Positions 18,433-28,200 of a stretch of DNA of 64,000 nucleotides are shown one piece after another (position 1 is the first letter of the stretch; each line of letters begins with the position of its first letter). The DNA lies in assembly GCA_964343195.1 (NCBI GenBank), contig CAYFIR010000006.1:1-64000 (forward strand). The letters are read 5' to 3'. The notes under the pieces are model-generated. The model saw nothing but the letters and a program-made list of their open reading frames with translations. It was not told where the DNA came from and did no database searches. Position numbers and translations under genes: made by a program. The DNA is from CAYVAP01 sp964343195. GTDB taxonomy: Bacteria; Bacteroidota; Bacteroidia; J057.

Positions 18433-18891
18433 ATGTGTAAGCAATCGCATCACGGTGAAAAAGACTGGAAAGGCGGCAAGAAGTTATTCAAGATGAGCCT
18501 CGGCGGCCTGTTTTTGGGTGCCCTGCTGGTCATGGTACTGTGGAACGCCGTCATGCCTGATCTTTTTGGACTGCCCCACCTGGGCTACTGGCAGGCATTT
18601 GCCGTGTTGTTTTTGAGTCGCCTCCTTTTTGGGGGACACCACCACCCTGCTCATCACCACTGCGGGCATGAGGGAATGAAGGGCAAATGGCGCGCGAAGT
18701 TTGAGGCCAAGATGAAAGAACATTGCGACAAGCACGGAGAGAAAAGCCCGGAAGAAGAGGCAAAAGATGAACGCTTCAAGCGTGGCTTCACCTCCGGTAA
18801 GTGGGATGTCAATGTCATCGACGTGGAGGACGAAGAAGAGGAGAAAAAGGATGACGGAGACGAAAAGCCTGATGAAGGCGAGGCCAAGTAG
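18433..18891 (+). CDS. His-rich small membrane protein next to ECF sigma gene
   Basis: A 152-residue protein with two membrane segments (about residues 22-42 and 52-67) around LWNAVMPDLFGLPHLGYWQA, then a His cluster (GGHHHPAHHHCGHEG) and a very acidic C-terminal tail (EDEEEEKKDDGDEKPDEGE). From memory, small membrane proteins with the LWN-MP-FGLP-WQA signature often follow ECF sigma genes; I infer that it senses a membrane or metal signal and may control the sigma factor. The His/Cys cluster suggests metal binding. A strong terminator follows. Confidence 0.75.
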   Translation: MCKQSHHGEKDWKGGKKLFKMSLGGLFLGALLVMVLWNAVMPDLFGLPHLGYWQAFAVLFLSRLLFGGHHHPAHHHCGHEGMKGKWRAKFEAKMKEHCDKHGEKSPEEEAKDERFKRGFTSGKWDVNVIDVEDEEEEKKDDGDEKPDEGEAK

Positions 18892-18924
18892 GGCTGATCC
18901 TGCACCACATCTCGAACTGCGAGA

Positions 18925-18967
18925 CGGACGGGACTACCAGAGAACTGGTGGTTCCGTCCGATTTTTT
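18925..18967 (+). terminator. Rho-independent terminator after the sigma / His-rich protein unit
   Basis: A 16-bp stem (CGGACGGGACTACCAG with its complement, two G-T pairs) and the tetraloop AGAA, followed by ATTTTTTG. It lies 33 bp past the stop codon of the His-rich membrane protein. Confidence 0.92.
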
Positions 18968-19059
18968 GGGAGAAGTAGCCCTTTTCGATTTTCCTTTTTT
19001 GGGTGAAAGCCTGACAGGACAAAGGGACATCAGGGAAGATTTCCCATCCCCGCGAAAAA

Positions 19060-19089
19060 TTGACCAAACCGAAACAAATCCGTACTTTG
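19060..19089 (+). promoter_or_regulatory. Probable promoter of the 288-residue lipoprotein
   Basis: TTGACC at 19060 and TACTTTG at 19083-19089 resemble the Bacteroidota -33/-7 pair (TTTG and TAnnTTTG) with 17 bp between. The -7 element is one base short of the consensus, so support is moderate. The ATG is 38 bp downstream. Confidence 0.45.
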
Positions 19090-19127
19090 GTCGCTATACA
19101 ACCCTAGACCCCATATATTCACTTTCC

Positions 19128-19994
19128 ATGCGCCTTATCTCTTTATTTTCCCTTGTTGCCATCCTGTCATTTGTAGCCTGTAGTGACACTTCAGAGCAAA
19201 ATACTGAGCAGGCTGAAGATCAGGTGTCCATTTCCCTGGACAGCGAGTCTGATGGAGAGTCTGTGAAAAAAGTCGCAGCCCTGAGTCTCAGTGAGATGGA
19301 ATCAGCTGAGTCTCAGTATCTGGTCCCTTCGCCCGGCGAGGTGCTTAGCTCTCTGGACAAGCTTGACCGGGTGCCCTGGAGTCAACTGGCTTCATACGAT
19401 TTAAAAGCTGACTATGACGACAAATATGCCCGTGCCCTCAACCTGGGAGTTCGGGTGGCGGATGCTTTCATGGCGGTCAACGCCGAGGATGCAGGGAAGT
19501 TTGGCGAGATGAGCACCATCATCTTTGACCTGGCCCGGGAGATCGGACTTGGAGATGTGCTGGAAAGTCAGCGCTCAGAGCTGGATAACCTTGCTTCTCA
19601 AGGCAAATGGGAAGAACTCAAGGCTGCCCTGGACAATGTGCAGACCGATGTGAAAGACGAAGTGCAGGCCATGGGGGAAGACGAACTGATCGTGTTGGCG
19701 AGTATCGGTGGCTGGATTGAAGGCATGGCAGCTGTCACGGCTCACCTCGAGGAAAATTACTCCGCCGAGAATGCCACTCTGCTGCAACAGCAGGAACTGG
19801 TAGCCTATTTTCTGCAAAAGCTGGAGTCCATGCAAGGGCCAGCCAAAGAACATCCGCTGGTCGTACAGTCAGAAACCACGCTGTCGGCCGTACTGCCCAT
19901 GATTGAAGGAGAGTCAGTCCCGACAATGGAGCAAACCAAACGAATTCATGAACAGACCCAGACCCTGGTAGCAAGAATAGAAGCAGGTCAATAA
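19128..19994 (+). CDS. Hypothetical lipoprotein
   Basis: 288 residues from ATG 19128. The open frame extends 60 codons upstream, but that part runs through the preceding terminator and the lipoprotein signal begins here: LFSLVAILSFVAC with Cys18 as the lipidation site. The mature part is acidic and largely helical, with no family I recognise. Repeated segments such as NLGVRVADAFMAVNAEDAG and EDELIVLASIGGWIEGMAAV suggest a helical bundle. It probably sits on the inner or outer membrane facing the periplasm. Confidence 0.82.
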   Translation: MRLISLFSLVAILSFVACSDTSEQNTEQAEDQVSISLDSESDGESVKKVAALSLSEMESAESQYLVPSPGEVLSSLDKLDRVPWSQLASYDLKADYDDKYARALNLGVRVADAFMAVNAEDAGKFGEMSTIIFDLAREIGLGDVLESQRSELDNLASQGKWEELKAALDNVQTDVKDEVQAMGEDELIVLASIGGWIEGMAAVTAHLEENYSAENATLLQQQELVAYFLQKLESMQGPAKEHPLVVQSETTLSAVLPMIEGESVPTMEQTKRIHEQTQTLVARIEAGQ

Positions 19995-20089
19995 GTAATT
20001 TCTGGTTGGGAAATCGTTTTATCCAGGGAGGCCACAACGGCGTTCAATTTTTACCAACCAACACAGTTTGTAACTCAAATCTACCCTTG

Positions 20090-20524
20090 ATGAAAAAAGC
20101 TTCTAGATTATTTCTGGCTACGGTATTTCTGCTGGGAAGCCTGATGCTGGCGATTGCAACAGAAGAGCAGGCCAGGGAAGCCGCAGCCCAGGCCCGTGAG
20201 CAGCTGCGTGACCTGGGATTTCAGGTGCGTAATACCTATCGAACCGGAGCACTGGATCGCGGAAACTCTACCGTATTTACCCGTACCTTTTACCAGGACA
20301 ACGAATACGTGCTGGTTGTAACGGGATGTGCCTATGCCCGCGATATCGATGTGTTTGTATTTGACGATGATGGAAGTCTGATCGCTCAGGACAGCAAGTC
20401 TTCGCCTACTTCGGTGGCTACTTTTCAGGCCAATTATACCGGCAAGTATTTCATCAAAGTGGTGATGTATGATGCCACCAGTGCCCAGAATGTCCATTAT
20501 GCATTCCAGTACGGATATCGGTAA
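20090..20524 (+). CDS. Small secreted PPC-like protein
   Basis: 144 residues from ATG 20090; the frame opens 28 codons earlier but the signal peptide (MKKASRLFLATVFLLGSLMLA) begins here. The mature domain contains CAYARDIDVFVFDDDGSL and TGKYFIKVVMYDA, which resemble a pre-peptidase C-terminal (PPC) jelly-roll domain. Such domains usually sit at the end of secreted enzymes; here it stands alone after a helical stretch. Its role is unknown. It converges with the hybrid kinase gene 40 bp downstream. Confidence 0.75.
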   Translation: MKKASRLFLATVFLLGSLMLAIATEEQAREAAAQAREQLRDLGFQVRNTYRTGALDRGNSTVFTRTFYQDNEYVLVVTGCAYARDIDVFVFDDDGSLIAQDSKSSPTSVATFQANYTGKYFIKVVMYDATSAQNVHYAFQYGYR

Positions 20525-20564
20525 GCCCTGAATCGAGGAAACCAATGTCCCCTTTGGGCTTCAA

Positions 20565-22784
20565 CTATCTGGAGACCAAAGGGGATATTTGTTGGTACTG
20601 GGCCAGAATGCGGGCTAGTTCACTGCGTTTTACCGGCTTGGTGAGGTACTCATCCATACCTGATTCCAGGCACTTTTGGCGGTCCTCAGGAGTGGCGTTT
20701 GCCGTCAGGGCTACGATCGGCACCAGCGGGGCATTCCGGTCCGCCTCGTAGGAACGAATCATTTCTGTGGCGGTGAGTCCATCGACTTCCGGCATCTGCA
20801 TATCCATGAGGATCATTTGGGGTTTGGACCGAATAAATACATCAAAGGCTTCCTGACCATTACTGGCGACAAGCACATGCTGCCCCATTTTTTCGAGGAC
20901 CTTCTTTATGACCTTTTGGTTGAGCAAATGGTCTTCTGCCAGTAAGACACTCCATTGTTCCAGCTTTTCCTGCTCCTGATCTGGCGAAAGGAGTACCTGT
21001 TCCTCTGATTCAGGTAACTTAATCCTTACCCAAAAAGTAGAGCCTTCTCCCATCTCGCTAGTTACCCCCACAGAACCTCCCATCATCTCCGCGAGTTCAC
21101 GGGTAATGGCCAATCCCAGGCCAGTACCTCCATATTTTCGTGAAATCGACTCATCTGCCTGCTTAAAAGACTCAAAAAGTCTGGGAAGTGCCTCAGGAGC
21201 TATTCCGACTCCTGTATCTGAAACTTCTATGTAGAGTGTATCTTCATCTTCCAGGGCTGCCCTGATCGCAACTCGGCCTTCTTCCGTAAACTTTATGGCA
21301 TTCCCGGTCAGGTTAATCAGAATTTGGCGAAGCCTTATGGGGTCACCTTTGACATATTCAGGTAGGGCAGGATCCAGGTTGAGCATCAGGTCGAGACCTT
21401 TTTCCCGGGCTTTTCCTTTAAGGATTTGTCGGACTTTGTGAAACTCTGGCTTCAGCGCAAATGGGACCGCTTCCAATGACAATTGTCCGGCTTCAATTCT
21501 GCTGATATCGAGGATATCGTTAATGATGCCCAGCAGATTATGGCTGGAGACTTCAAGGCCTTCCAGATGCTCCTGCTGTTCCTGGCTTAGAGATGTGTCT
21601 TTTAGCAACTCTATGGTCCCCACTACGCCGTTTAACGGGGTACGGATTTCGTGGCTCATGTTGGCGAGGAAGCTGCTCTTGGCGCGGTTGGCCTGTACTG
21701 CTTCCAGCCGCTGTTGTTTTAATTCTGTAATATGTTCTTGCAGACGTGATCGAAGGTGATTGAAGCTGACTACAAGGTCATCAATTTCATTCCGTGGGTG
21801 GGCAACAGTCGGGAAGTCTTCCCTGCTACTAAAACCGCTTGAGATATAGGTTTGGACACTTTGAGACAGTACTTTGAGTCTTTGAGTGCTTTTTCCGGAA
21901 AACCAGATACTGCTCAACAGGATCAAAATCACCAGAATGACCATGATGGCGGCCACTTGTCTACGCAACAGGTTGCTCTGGGCCTGGATCTCTGTGGTTA
22001 TGGCCACCTGCCACTCCTGGAAAGTGGTATTGAGTTTGTGCTGATTATCAAGCAGTTGATCCCAGGTTCCGTAGTCGCCGTAGCGACCTGAGATGCTATC
22101 GAGGACAACCATAGCCCTGAACTGATTTTGATAGGCGAGCAGGCTATCGATGAGTAACTTTTCCTGATAAGCTGAAATTGCGCCATTTCGGGAAATAGAG
22201 GCAACCAGTTGACCCACTTTTTCCTCATGCCGCTGGAGGTACTTCGGATCATGGCGAATGATATAATCTTTTTCATGGCGTCGTAGCATCAAAATGTCGG
22301 CAGCCGGCAGGTTGGTACTATCTTCCAGCCAATGGACCGTGTTCCTCATTCTGCCTACGAGGCCATAGTTTTCAAACCCACGTGCCTGAAGGAGGGTAAG
22401 CATACTTTCCAGCAGTGAGTCATGAACCTGACTCAGATAGATCAGACTTTCCAGTTCCTGATGAGATGTGTTGGCTTCTTCGAGTTGATTCAGAAATTGT
22501 CTCCAGTTGGCCTGGTGCAGATAGTGCCTGTCCAGGGCAGGATGGCTATGTGTTTGGTAGAATTCTGAAGTAGATGTGCCGTTTAACAAAAACTCATTGA
22601 GACTATTTTCTGCTCTGAGGCTGGTGGCCTGTAGGTTGGCGACCGTATCCATAAGCTCCGCATAGCGTTGCTGACGACCTTCATGCCAGAAACTCAATAG
22701 CATGGTCGATGCAACAACTAATACAAAAGCAAGGAGATAGGCCAGCAGGACTTTTCGAATAGAGACTCTCATGGGGGGCATCAA
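20565..22784 (-). CDS. Hybrid sensor histidine kinase / response regulator
   Basis: A 739-residue membrane sensor. A first membrane helix (about residues 11-32) is followed by a ~240-residue mostly helical periplasmic sensor region and a second membrane helix (VAAIMVILVILILLSSIWF, about 278-297). Then come a HAMP-like linker with coiled coil, a dimerisation/phosphoacceptor domain (FLANMSHEIRTPLNG), an ATPase domain (NLTGNAIKFTEEG, DTGVGIAPEAL, GTGLGLAITRELAEMMGG) and a receiver domain (VLLAEDHLLNQKVIK, MILMDMQMPEVDG, TKPVKR). It should autophosphorylate on His and pass phosphate to its own Asp. No dedicated output regulator is adjacent. Confidence 0.96.
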   Translation of the reverse strand: MMPPMRVSIRKVLLAYLLAFVLVVASTMLLSFWHEGRQQRYAELMDTVANLQATSLRAENSLNEFLLNGTSTSEFYQTHSHPALDRHYLHQANWRQFLNQLEEANTSHQELESLIYLSQVHDSLLESMLTLLQARGFENYGLVGRMRNTVHWLEDSTNLPAADILMLRRHEKDYIIRHDPKYLQRHEEKVGQLVASISRNGAISAYQEKLLIDSLLAYQNQFRAMVVLDSISGRYGDYGTWDQLLDNQHKLNTTFQEWQVAITTEIQAQSNLLRRQVAAIMVILVILILLSSIWFSGKSTQRLKVLSQSVQTYISSGFSSREDFPTVAHPRNEIDDLVVSFNHLRSRLQEHITELKQQRLEAVQANRAKSSFLANMSHEIRTPLNGVVGTIELLKDTSLSQEQQEHLEGLEVSSHNLLGIINDILDISRIEAGQLSLEAVPFALKPEFHKVRQILKGKAREKGLDLMLNLDPALPEYVKGDPIRLRQILINLTGNAIKFTEEGRVAIRAALEDEDTLYIEVSDTGVGIAPEALPRLFESFKQADESISRKYGGTGLGLAITRELAEMMGGSVGVTSEMGEGSTFWVRIKLPESEEQVLLSPDQEQEKLEQWSVLLAEDHLLNQKVIKKVLEKMGQHVLVASNGQEAFDVFIRSKPQMILMDMQMPEVDGLTATEMIRSYEADRNAPLVPIVALTANATPEDRQKCLESGMDEYLTKPVKRSELARILAQYQQISPLVSR

Positions 22785-22861
22785 TAGCGATACAATATAC
22801 CCCTACCCCCAGAGGAAATTTATTAACAATCTATTAATTCTATTACAAATAGTTTGATGAT

Positions 22862-22900
22862 AGAAGAAAAATGGCCGGATGCTGATCCGGCCATTTTCTC
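22862..22900 (-). terminator. Terminator after clpX
   Basis: A perfect 13-bp stem (AAAATGGCCGGAT and its complement) with a 4-base loop. On the minus strand it is followed by TTCTTC, and it begins about 30 bp past the clpX stop codon. The symmetric A/T flanks could also let it work in the other direction. Confidence 0.8.
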
Positions 22901-22929
22901 TAAAATCTGCATGTATCACTGGGGGTGGT

Positions 22930-24153
22930 TTATGCCGCCTTATAGTTGCTGAAATTCGGATCGCTAAGCTGATTCTCTACCATGTCGGCGGTAATATGAT
23001 AGCTACTTTCTTCACTATCAGGCATTTCAAACATGATGTCCAGCATAATGGTCTCAATCATGGATCGAAGGCCCCGAGCCCCGAGCTTTAGTTCCACCGC
23101 TTTGCGCACAATCAGGTCATAAACGGAGGGGTCAAAGGTAAGCTCCTTTCCTTCCAGCTTAAACATCTTTTGATATTGCTTGATGATAGAATTCTTGGGT
23201 TCAGTAAGAATTCGGCGAAGTGCCTTTTCGTCAAGCGGGTTGAGGTGTGTTATGACTGGCAGACGGCCGATGATTTCGGGAATCAGACCGAAGCGTCGCA
23301 GGTCATTGGGCTGCAGGTAGCGGTAAAGGCTGGACCCGTCGTCAAGGGTCTTGATACTTTCTGCTCCGTAGCCAATGGTACGCAGGGCGATACGACTCGA
23401 GATGATGCGGTCAATGCCTTCGAATGCTCCTCCACAGATAAATAAAATCTGAGAAGTGTCGATCTGCACCAGGCTTTGCTCAGGGTGCTTACGGCCTCCC
23501 TTTGGTGGAACACTGGCAACTGAGCCTTCAAGGAGTTTCAGAAGGGCCTGTTGCACCCCCTCCCCACTTACATCGCGGGTAATGGATGGGTTGTCAGACT
23601 TACGGGTGATTTTATCGATCTCGTCGATATATACGATGCCCTTCTGGGCATTTTCTACATCGTAGTCCGCTTCCTGAAGCAGCCTAACGAGGATGCTCTC
23701 TACATCCTCTCCTACGTAGCCTGCCTCCGTGAGTACAGTCGCATCAGCAATGCAGAAGGGCACGTTCAACAGCTTGGCAATGGACCTGGCGAGCAGAGTT
23801 TTACCTGTTCCGGTCGGTCCTACCAATAAAACATTGCTTTTTTCCAGTTCCACCTCCTCGTCCTCTTTATGCTCCATGTTCATGATGCGGCGGTAGTGGT
23901 TGTAGACCGCTACCGAAAGGACTTTCTTGGCCTCATCCTGATCGATTACATATTGATCCAGGTGCTTGGCAATTTCTCTGGGATGTGGAACCCAGGTAAT
24001 GGGAGTCACAGGCTTGTCCCGCAGCTCTTCCTCAATAATTGTGTTGGCATGTGCTACACAATTCTCACAAATATGTGCACCTCCGTAGCCTGCAAGGAGT
24101 ATCTGAACTTCCCGCTTGGAACGACCACAAAAGGAACAACTCTCATTTCTCAT
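22930..24153 (-). CDS. clpX: ATP-dependent Clp protease ATP-binding subunit ClpX
   Basis: A 407-residue AAA+ unfoldase that recognises, unfolds and feeds substrates to ClpP. The N-terminal zinc-binding domain has Cys6, Cys9, Cys29 and Cys32. The AAA+ core shows Walker A GPTGTGKTLLARSIA, pore loop GYVGEDVE, Walker B IVYIDEIDK and sensor motif IPEIIGRLPVITHL. The ClpP-docking loop, usually IGF, reads IGY here (RTIGYGAES). The length is typical. clpP lies 184 bp upstream on the same strand, the usual order. A promoter-like element lies inside an inverted repeat just upstream. Confidence 0.98.
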   Translation of the reverse strand: MRNESCSFCGRSKREVQILLAGYGGAHICENCVAHANTIIEEELRDKPVTPITWVPHPREIAKHLDQYVIDQDEAKKVLSVAVYNHYRRIMNMEHKEDEEVELEKSNVLLVGPTGTGKTLLARSIAKLLNVPFCIADATVLTEAGYVGEDVESILVRLLQEADYDVENAQKGIVYIDEIDKITRKSDNPSITRDVSGEGVQQALLKLLEGSVASVPPKGGRKHPEQSLVQIDTSQILFICGGAFEGIDRIISSRIALRTIGYGAESIKTLDDGSSLYRYLQPNDLRRFGLIPEIIGRLPVITHLNPLDEKALRRILTEPKNSIIKQYQKMFKLEGKELTFDPSVYDLIVRKAVELKLGARGLRSMIETIMLDIMFEMPDSEESSYHITADMVENQLSDPNFSNYKAA

Positions 24154-24195
24154 GTGACTAGCTTATTCAATAAGATCACTTACAAAGGAACATAA

Positions 24196-24244
24196 ATGCG
24201 CTGACAGGCACAAAGTTATCGCATGCTTTTTCCTGTCAGCGCAT
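24196..24244 (-). promoter_or_regulatory. Inverted repeat bracketing the likely clpX promoter
   Basis: A perfect 13-bp inverted repeat: ATGCGCTGACAGG at 24196-24208 and its complement at 24232-24244, with 23 bp between. Inside it, on the minus strand, is TAACTTTG (24211-24218), an exact match to the Bacteroidota -7 consensus TAnnTTTG. Transcription would start close to the downstream arm, so only one arm would be in the mRNA; this favours a protein-binding operator over an RNA hairpin. Confidence 0.55.
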
Positions 24245-24337
24245 ATGTGTGGGAATACGGTATAAGGTGGGAACGAAGAAAAACGGTATATGGCGTATCC
24301 CTTGACGCGAGGTCTCGCATCACCTCATACCTCTTAC

Positions 24338-25048
24338 CTACTTCCCTCCAGAAAGTACCTCGTCTACGAGTCCGTACTCTTTGGCTTCATGTGCCCGCAT
24401 CCAGTAGTCGCGATCAGAGTCGGCTTCCACTTTATCATAGTCCTGTCCGGAGTGCTTGGCAATGATTTCGTAGAGATCCTTTTTTACTTCCTCGATCTGA
24501 CGGTACATGATGGCAATATCTGATGCCTGTCCCTGCGCGCCACCCAAAGGCTGGTGAATCATCACGCGAGAGTGGGGGAGGGCTGAGCGTTTACCAGCTG
24601 CACCAGCGCAGAGAAGCACGGCACCCATGGAAGCGGCCATTCCGGTACAAATGGTGGCGACGTCTGGACTCACCAGTTGCATCGTGTCATAGATTCCCAG
24701 ACCTGCGTAGACAGATCCGCCAGGAGAGTTCAGGTAAATGTTGATGTCTTTGGAAGAATCAGCAGACTGAAGGAAAAGGAGCTGGGCACTCACAATGTTG
24801 GCTACCTGATCGTCGATTCCCATTCCCAAAAAGATGATGCGGTCCATCATCAGGCGGGAGAACACGTCCATGGCGACGACATTGAGCTGGCGCTCCTCGA
24901 TGATGTTGGGAGTAAGTCCCACAATACCGGGGACATGGCCGGCCTGCTTATTTATAGAATTCTGATAATCGTGCAAGGTTAGGCTGCTATGGCCCAGGTG
25001 TTTGGTGTAGTATGATTGAAACTCGTTGGGATTCATAGTTTTATCCAT
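24338..25048 (-). CDS. clpP: ATP-dependent Clp protease proteolytic subunit ClpP
   Basis: A 236-residue serine protease from ATG 25048. The frame extends 36 codons upstream, but a promoter-like element lies in that stretch and MDKTMNPNEFQSYY fits family starts. The catalytic Ser is in GMAASMGAVLLCAGA, the His in SRVMIHQPLGG, and the Asp in DSDRDYWM. It forms tetradecameric chambers that degrade proteins fed by ClpX. It has a longer N-terminal leader than E. coli ClpP (~207), as often seen in Bacteroidota. clpX follows after 184 bp and appears to have its own promoter as well. Confidence 0.97.
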   Translation of the reverse strand: MDKTMNPNEFQSYYTKHLGHSSLTLHDYQNSINKQAGHVPGIVGLTPNIIEERQLNVVAMDVFSRLMMDRIIFLGMGIDDQVANIVSAQLLFLQSADSSKDINIYLNSPGGSVYAGLGIYDTMQLVSPDVATICTGMAASMGAVLLCAGAAGKRSALPHSRVMIHQPLGGAQGQASDIAIMYRQIEEVKKDLYEIIAKHSGQDYDKVEADSDRDYWMRAHEAKEYGLVDEVLSGGK

Positions 25049-25065
25049 ATTTGAAACAATGTTTT

Positions 25066-25096
25066 TAAAGTTAGAGAAAAAAGACTCAATGCAAAA
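25066..25096 (-). promoter_or_regulatory. Probable clpP promoter
   Basis: On the minus strand, TTTTG (25092-25096) and TAACTTTA (25066-25073) are separated by 18 bp, close to the Bacteroidota -33/-7 consensus (one mismatch in the -7 box). They lie about 20 bp before the chosen clpP ATG. Confidence 0.5.
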
Positions 25097-25231
25097 TGAC
25101 CATATCAAATCCTCTCTTCTAAAGTAATGACCCGCCTGAGAAAGATTTCGTGACATTGAAAAGATATTTTTCTGGGGAGGCTGGGTATTTTAGGGTGAAT
25201 TTTTGTGGGAAAGCCATTCAGTGAATTGAAT

Positions 25232-28200
25232 ATGCAATTGATGAAGACTTATGGGGCCGGCTTGATGCTAGGGCTGTTGATTATGCTGGGTAATCAGGTT
25301 TCGGCACAAGGGGATGCCTATCGAGCGGGTTTTTTGATTGTGAAGATTGAACCTGAATTTCGGGCTTACTGTTTTGCCGATACCCTTGAAATTCCTGGCT
25401 TGAGCGGTTGGATTTCACGCTTGCCAGAGGGACAGGTTCAGAAGGTTTTTCCATTTTTACCTCCTCCTTCGGCATCGGTAGCCTACACAGGGCAGCATCT
25501 GGCCGACCTGTCGCTTATTTATTACCTGAGCTTTGACCCTGAAGTTCCTGTACCAACAGTATTGAATGGTATTCAAAAGTTTCCTGCTGTGGCATATGCA
25601 GAGCCGTGGTACAGACAGGAGCTGTTTTATCAACCGAATGACCCTGCGGCAGATACCACCAATGGACTTAACCTGATGTGGCACCTGGGCCAGATAAAGG
25701 CCAGGGAAGCCTGGGACATCGCCAAAGGTGATTCCAGTGTAAAGATCGGGGTAATTGATTCTGGTACGGGAGATCACCCTGACTTGCAGGCAAACTGGGC
25801 GCGCAACACCGATGATCCCGTTGATGGAATTGATAACGACCAGGATGGATACGTAGATAATTATCTGGGATGGGATTTTGGGGGCAACGAACTGGGGGGA
25901 TTGGGTGACAATGACCCCATTGTAGGCAATGTACATGGGACATGGGTGATGGGAATTGTGGGAGCAACCGCCGACAATGGAATAGGCCTGCCGGGTATTT
26001 GCTTCAACTGCTCCTATCTGCCGATCAAGGGAACCTCAGATGATGCTCTTGGGAGCATATACTATGGCTATGAGGGAATCGTCTATGCCGTTACCCAGGG
26101 GGCCCAGATCGTGAATTGTTCCTGGGGAGGTATTACGCGCAGTCAGTTTGCAGAAGATGTGATTCAGTTTGCTACGGTCAATTACCAGGCGGCAGTAATT
26201 GCGGCCTGTGGCAACAGTACAAGCGATGTCGCGTTTTACCCGGCAGCATTTGACCGGGTCATATCAGTAGCCAATACTTCCTATGGAGATACCCTTTTTT
26301 CCAACTCGACCTACAATTTCTCCGTGGATGTAACAGCCCCTGGCTGGCAGATTTACAGTACACGGGATAATTCTAATTATTTTCGCTGGGGGGGGACCTC
26401 AGCCTCATCACCTGTGGTAGCAGGAGCTGTGGCGCTGGTCATGTCCCATTTTAGTGAATATACTGGCTATCAGGCTGCCCAGCGGCTTCGCATTACCGCC
26501 GATGATGTTTATGACGAAAATCCAGGTTACGTCGACAAACTCGGGCAGGGACGGATCAACCTGTACAAGGCCCTTACAGCTCCGCCAATGCCATCGATTC
26601 GGCAACTTGACCTGGGACTGGAGGACCTGGATGGGGATGGTAGGTTCAGGGCGGGAGAAATAATTGAAATTCATCCGCTGTTCACCAATGTGCTGGATCC
26701 AGCTGATAATCTTACCATCTCTCTCTCGCTTCCATTCGAGTCTGATCCTTTTGCCAATGTGCTGGATGGAACGAGGGCGGCAGGAGAAGTGGCTACCGGT
26801 CAGGTGTTTAAAACCTTTCAGCCATTTAGAATTGAACTGGCCGAAGATCTGGCATATGACCAGCTTATTTTCGTGAAACTGACCTACACAGACGAGAGTA
26901 CCGGTTATGAGGATTTCGAATATGTTTCATTCGAGGTGAACCCCTCCTACCTTGATGTGACCGCCAATCAGCTTTGGACCACAGTCAATAGCACGGGGAA
27001 CTTTGGGTGGAATGACTACATTCTACAGCGGCAGGGAAAAGGAGTGCGATACCGTAGCCTGGGAAATGTACTGTTCGAAGGTGGTTTTTTAATTGGTCAC
27101 CAGGGAAAGGTATCAGACTACATCAGAGATATCGGATATAGAGATCTGGACTTTTCAGTCACCACCCCTGTGTATCAGGTCCAGGACAGTGCTCGTGCGC
27201 CATTTGAGAGCCTTTCGATCTACCACGATGGCAACAATCCGACTCCCATCGGGCTTCAGGTGGTTCAGCATACTTTTGCGTTTGATCAGCCCGAGTGGCA
27301 GAACTTCGTCCTGATGGAGTATGACCTCTACAACCAGAGTGGAGGAACACTCGACTCTCTTTATTCCGGGATGTTTGCAGATTGGGACATAGCCCCATAT
27401 CTCGCCACAGGGCTCGGAGAAGTGACTGCAAATGCATCGAATTATGATGATAGCAGCAGTCTGGCCTGGTCATATGACCTGCGAAAAAGAGATCCCAATT
27501 ACTATGGCTTCGCCTTGATTTCAGATCAGAAATTCTACAGTCGGGCTTTCGCGAATCAGCCAGGGCTGACCTTCAATGACAGCCTGAAGTTTCAGGCTTT
27601 GTCCAATGTCCCGGATTCAAGTAGCTCTACAGTCGGAGAAACGGGGGGGGGCGTGGATGTCCTCCAATTTATTTCCGCTTTAAGTGAACCTATTGAAGAT
27701 GGAGCCAGGGATACGGTGGTCTTTGCACTGATGGCCAGTCCGAGTATCGCAGGTTTGCAAACCACCCGCAATGAGGCCATTCGTGCCTACCGATGCGAAG
27801 TACTGGAAGAGGGGCCCCAGTTACCCTTCACCTGGGATAACACAGAAATTCAGGCTGGAGACACCGTATATTTTCAGGACCTCAACGCGGATATAGTAGG
27901 TTGGGACTGGGACTTTGGAGATGGGGCATTCTCGACAGAAGAAGGTCCTGCTCATGTTTTTGCACAAAGCGGAAATTATGAAGTAACTTTGCGCGTCGAT
28001 GACGGGTACTGCCAGGGGGAATTTACCCAAACCCTCCAGGTCGGGGACGTCACACAGTTCATTGATGCAGGTATTCAAACCTGGAAAGTTTATCCCAATC
28101 CTGTTTCCGACTTGCTTTATTTAAGCGGGTCCGGTTCCGCTGCTACTCTAAATCTGGAACTTGTCAACCTGATTGGGCAGTCTGCCTGGCATGCCCGGGT

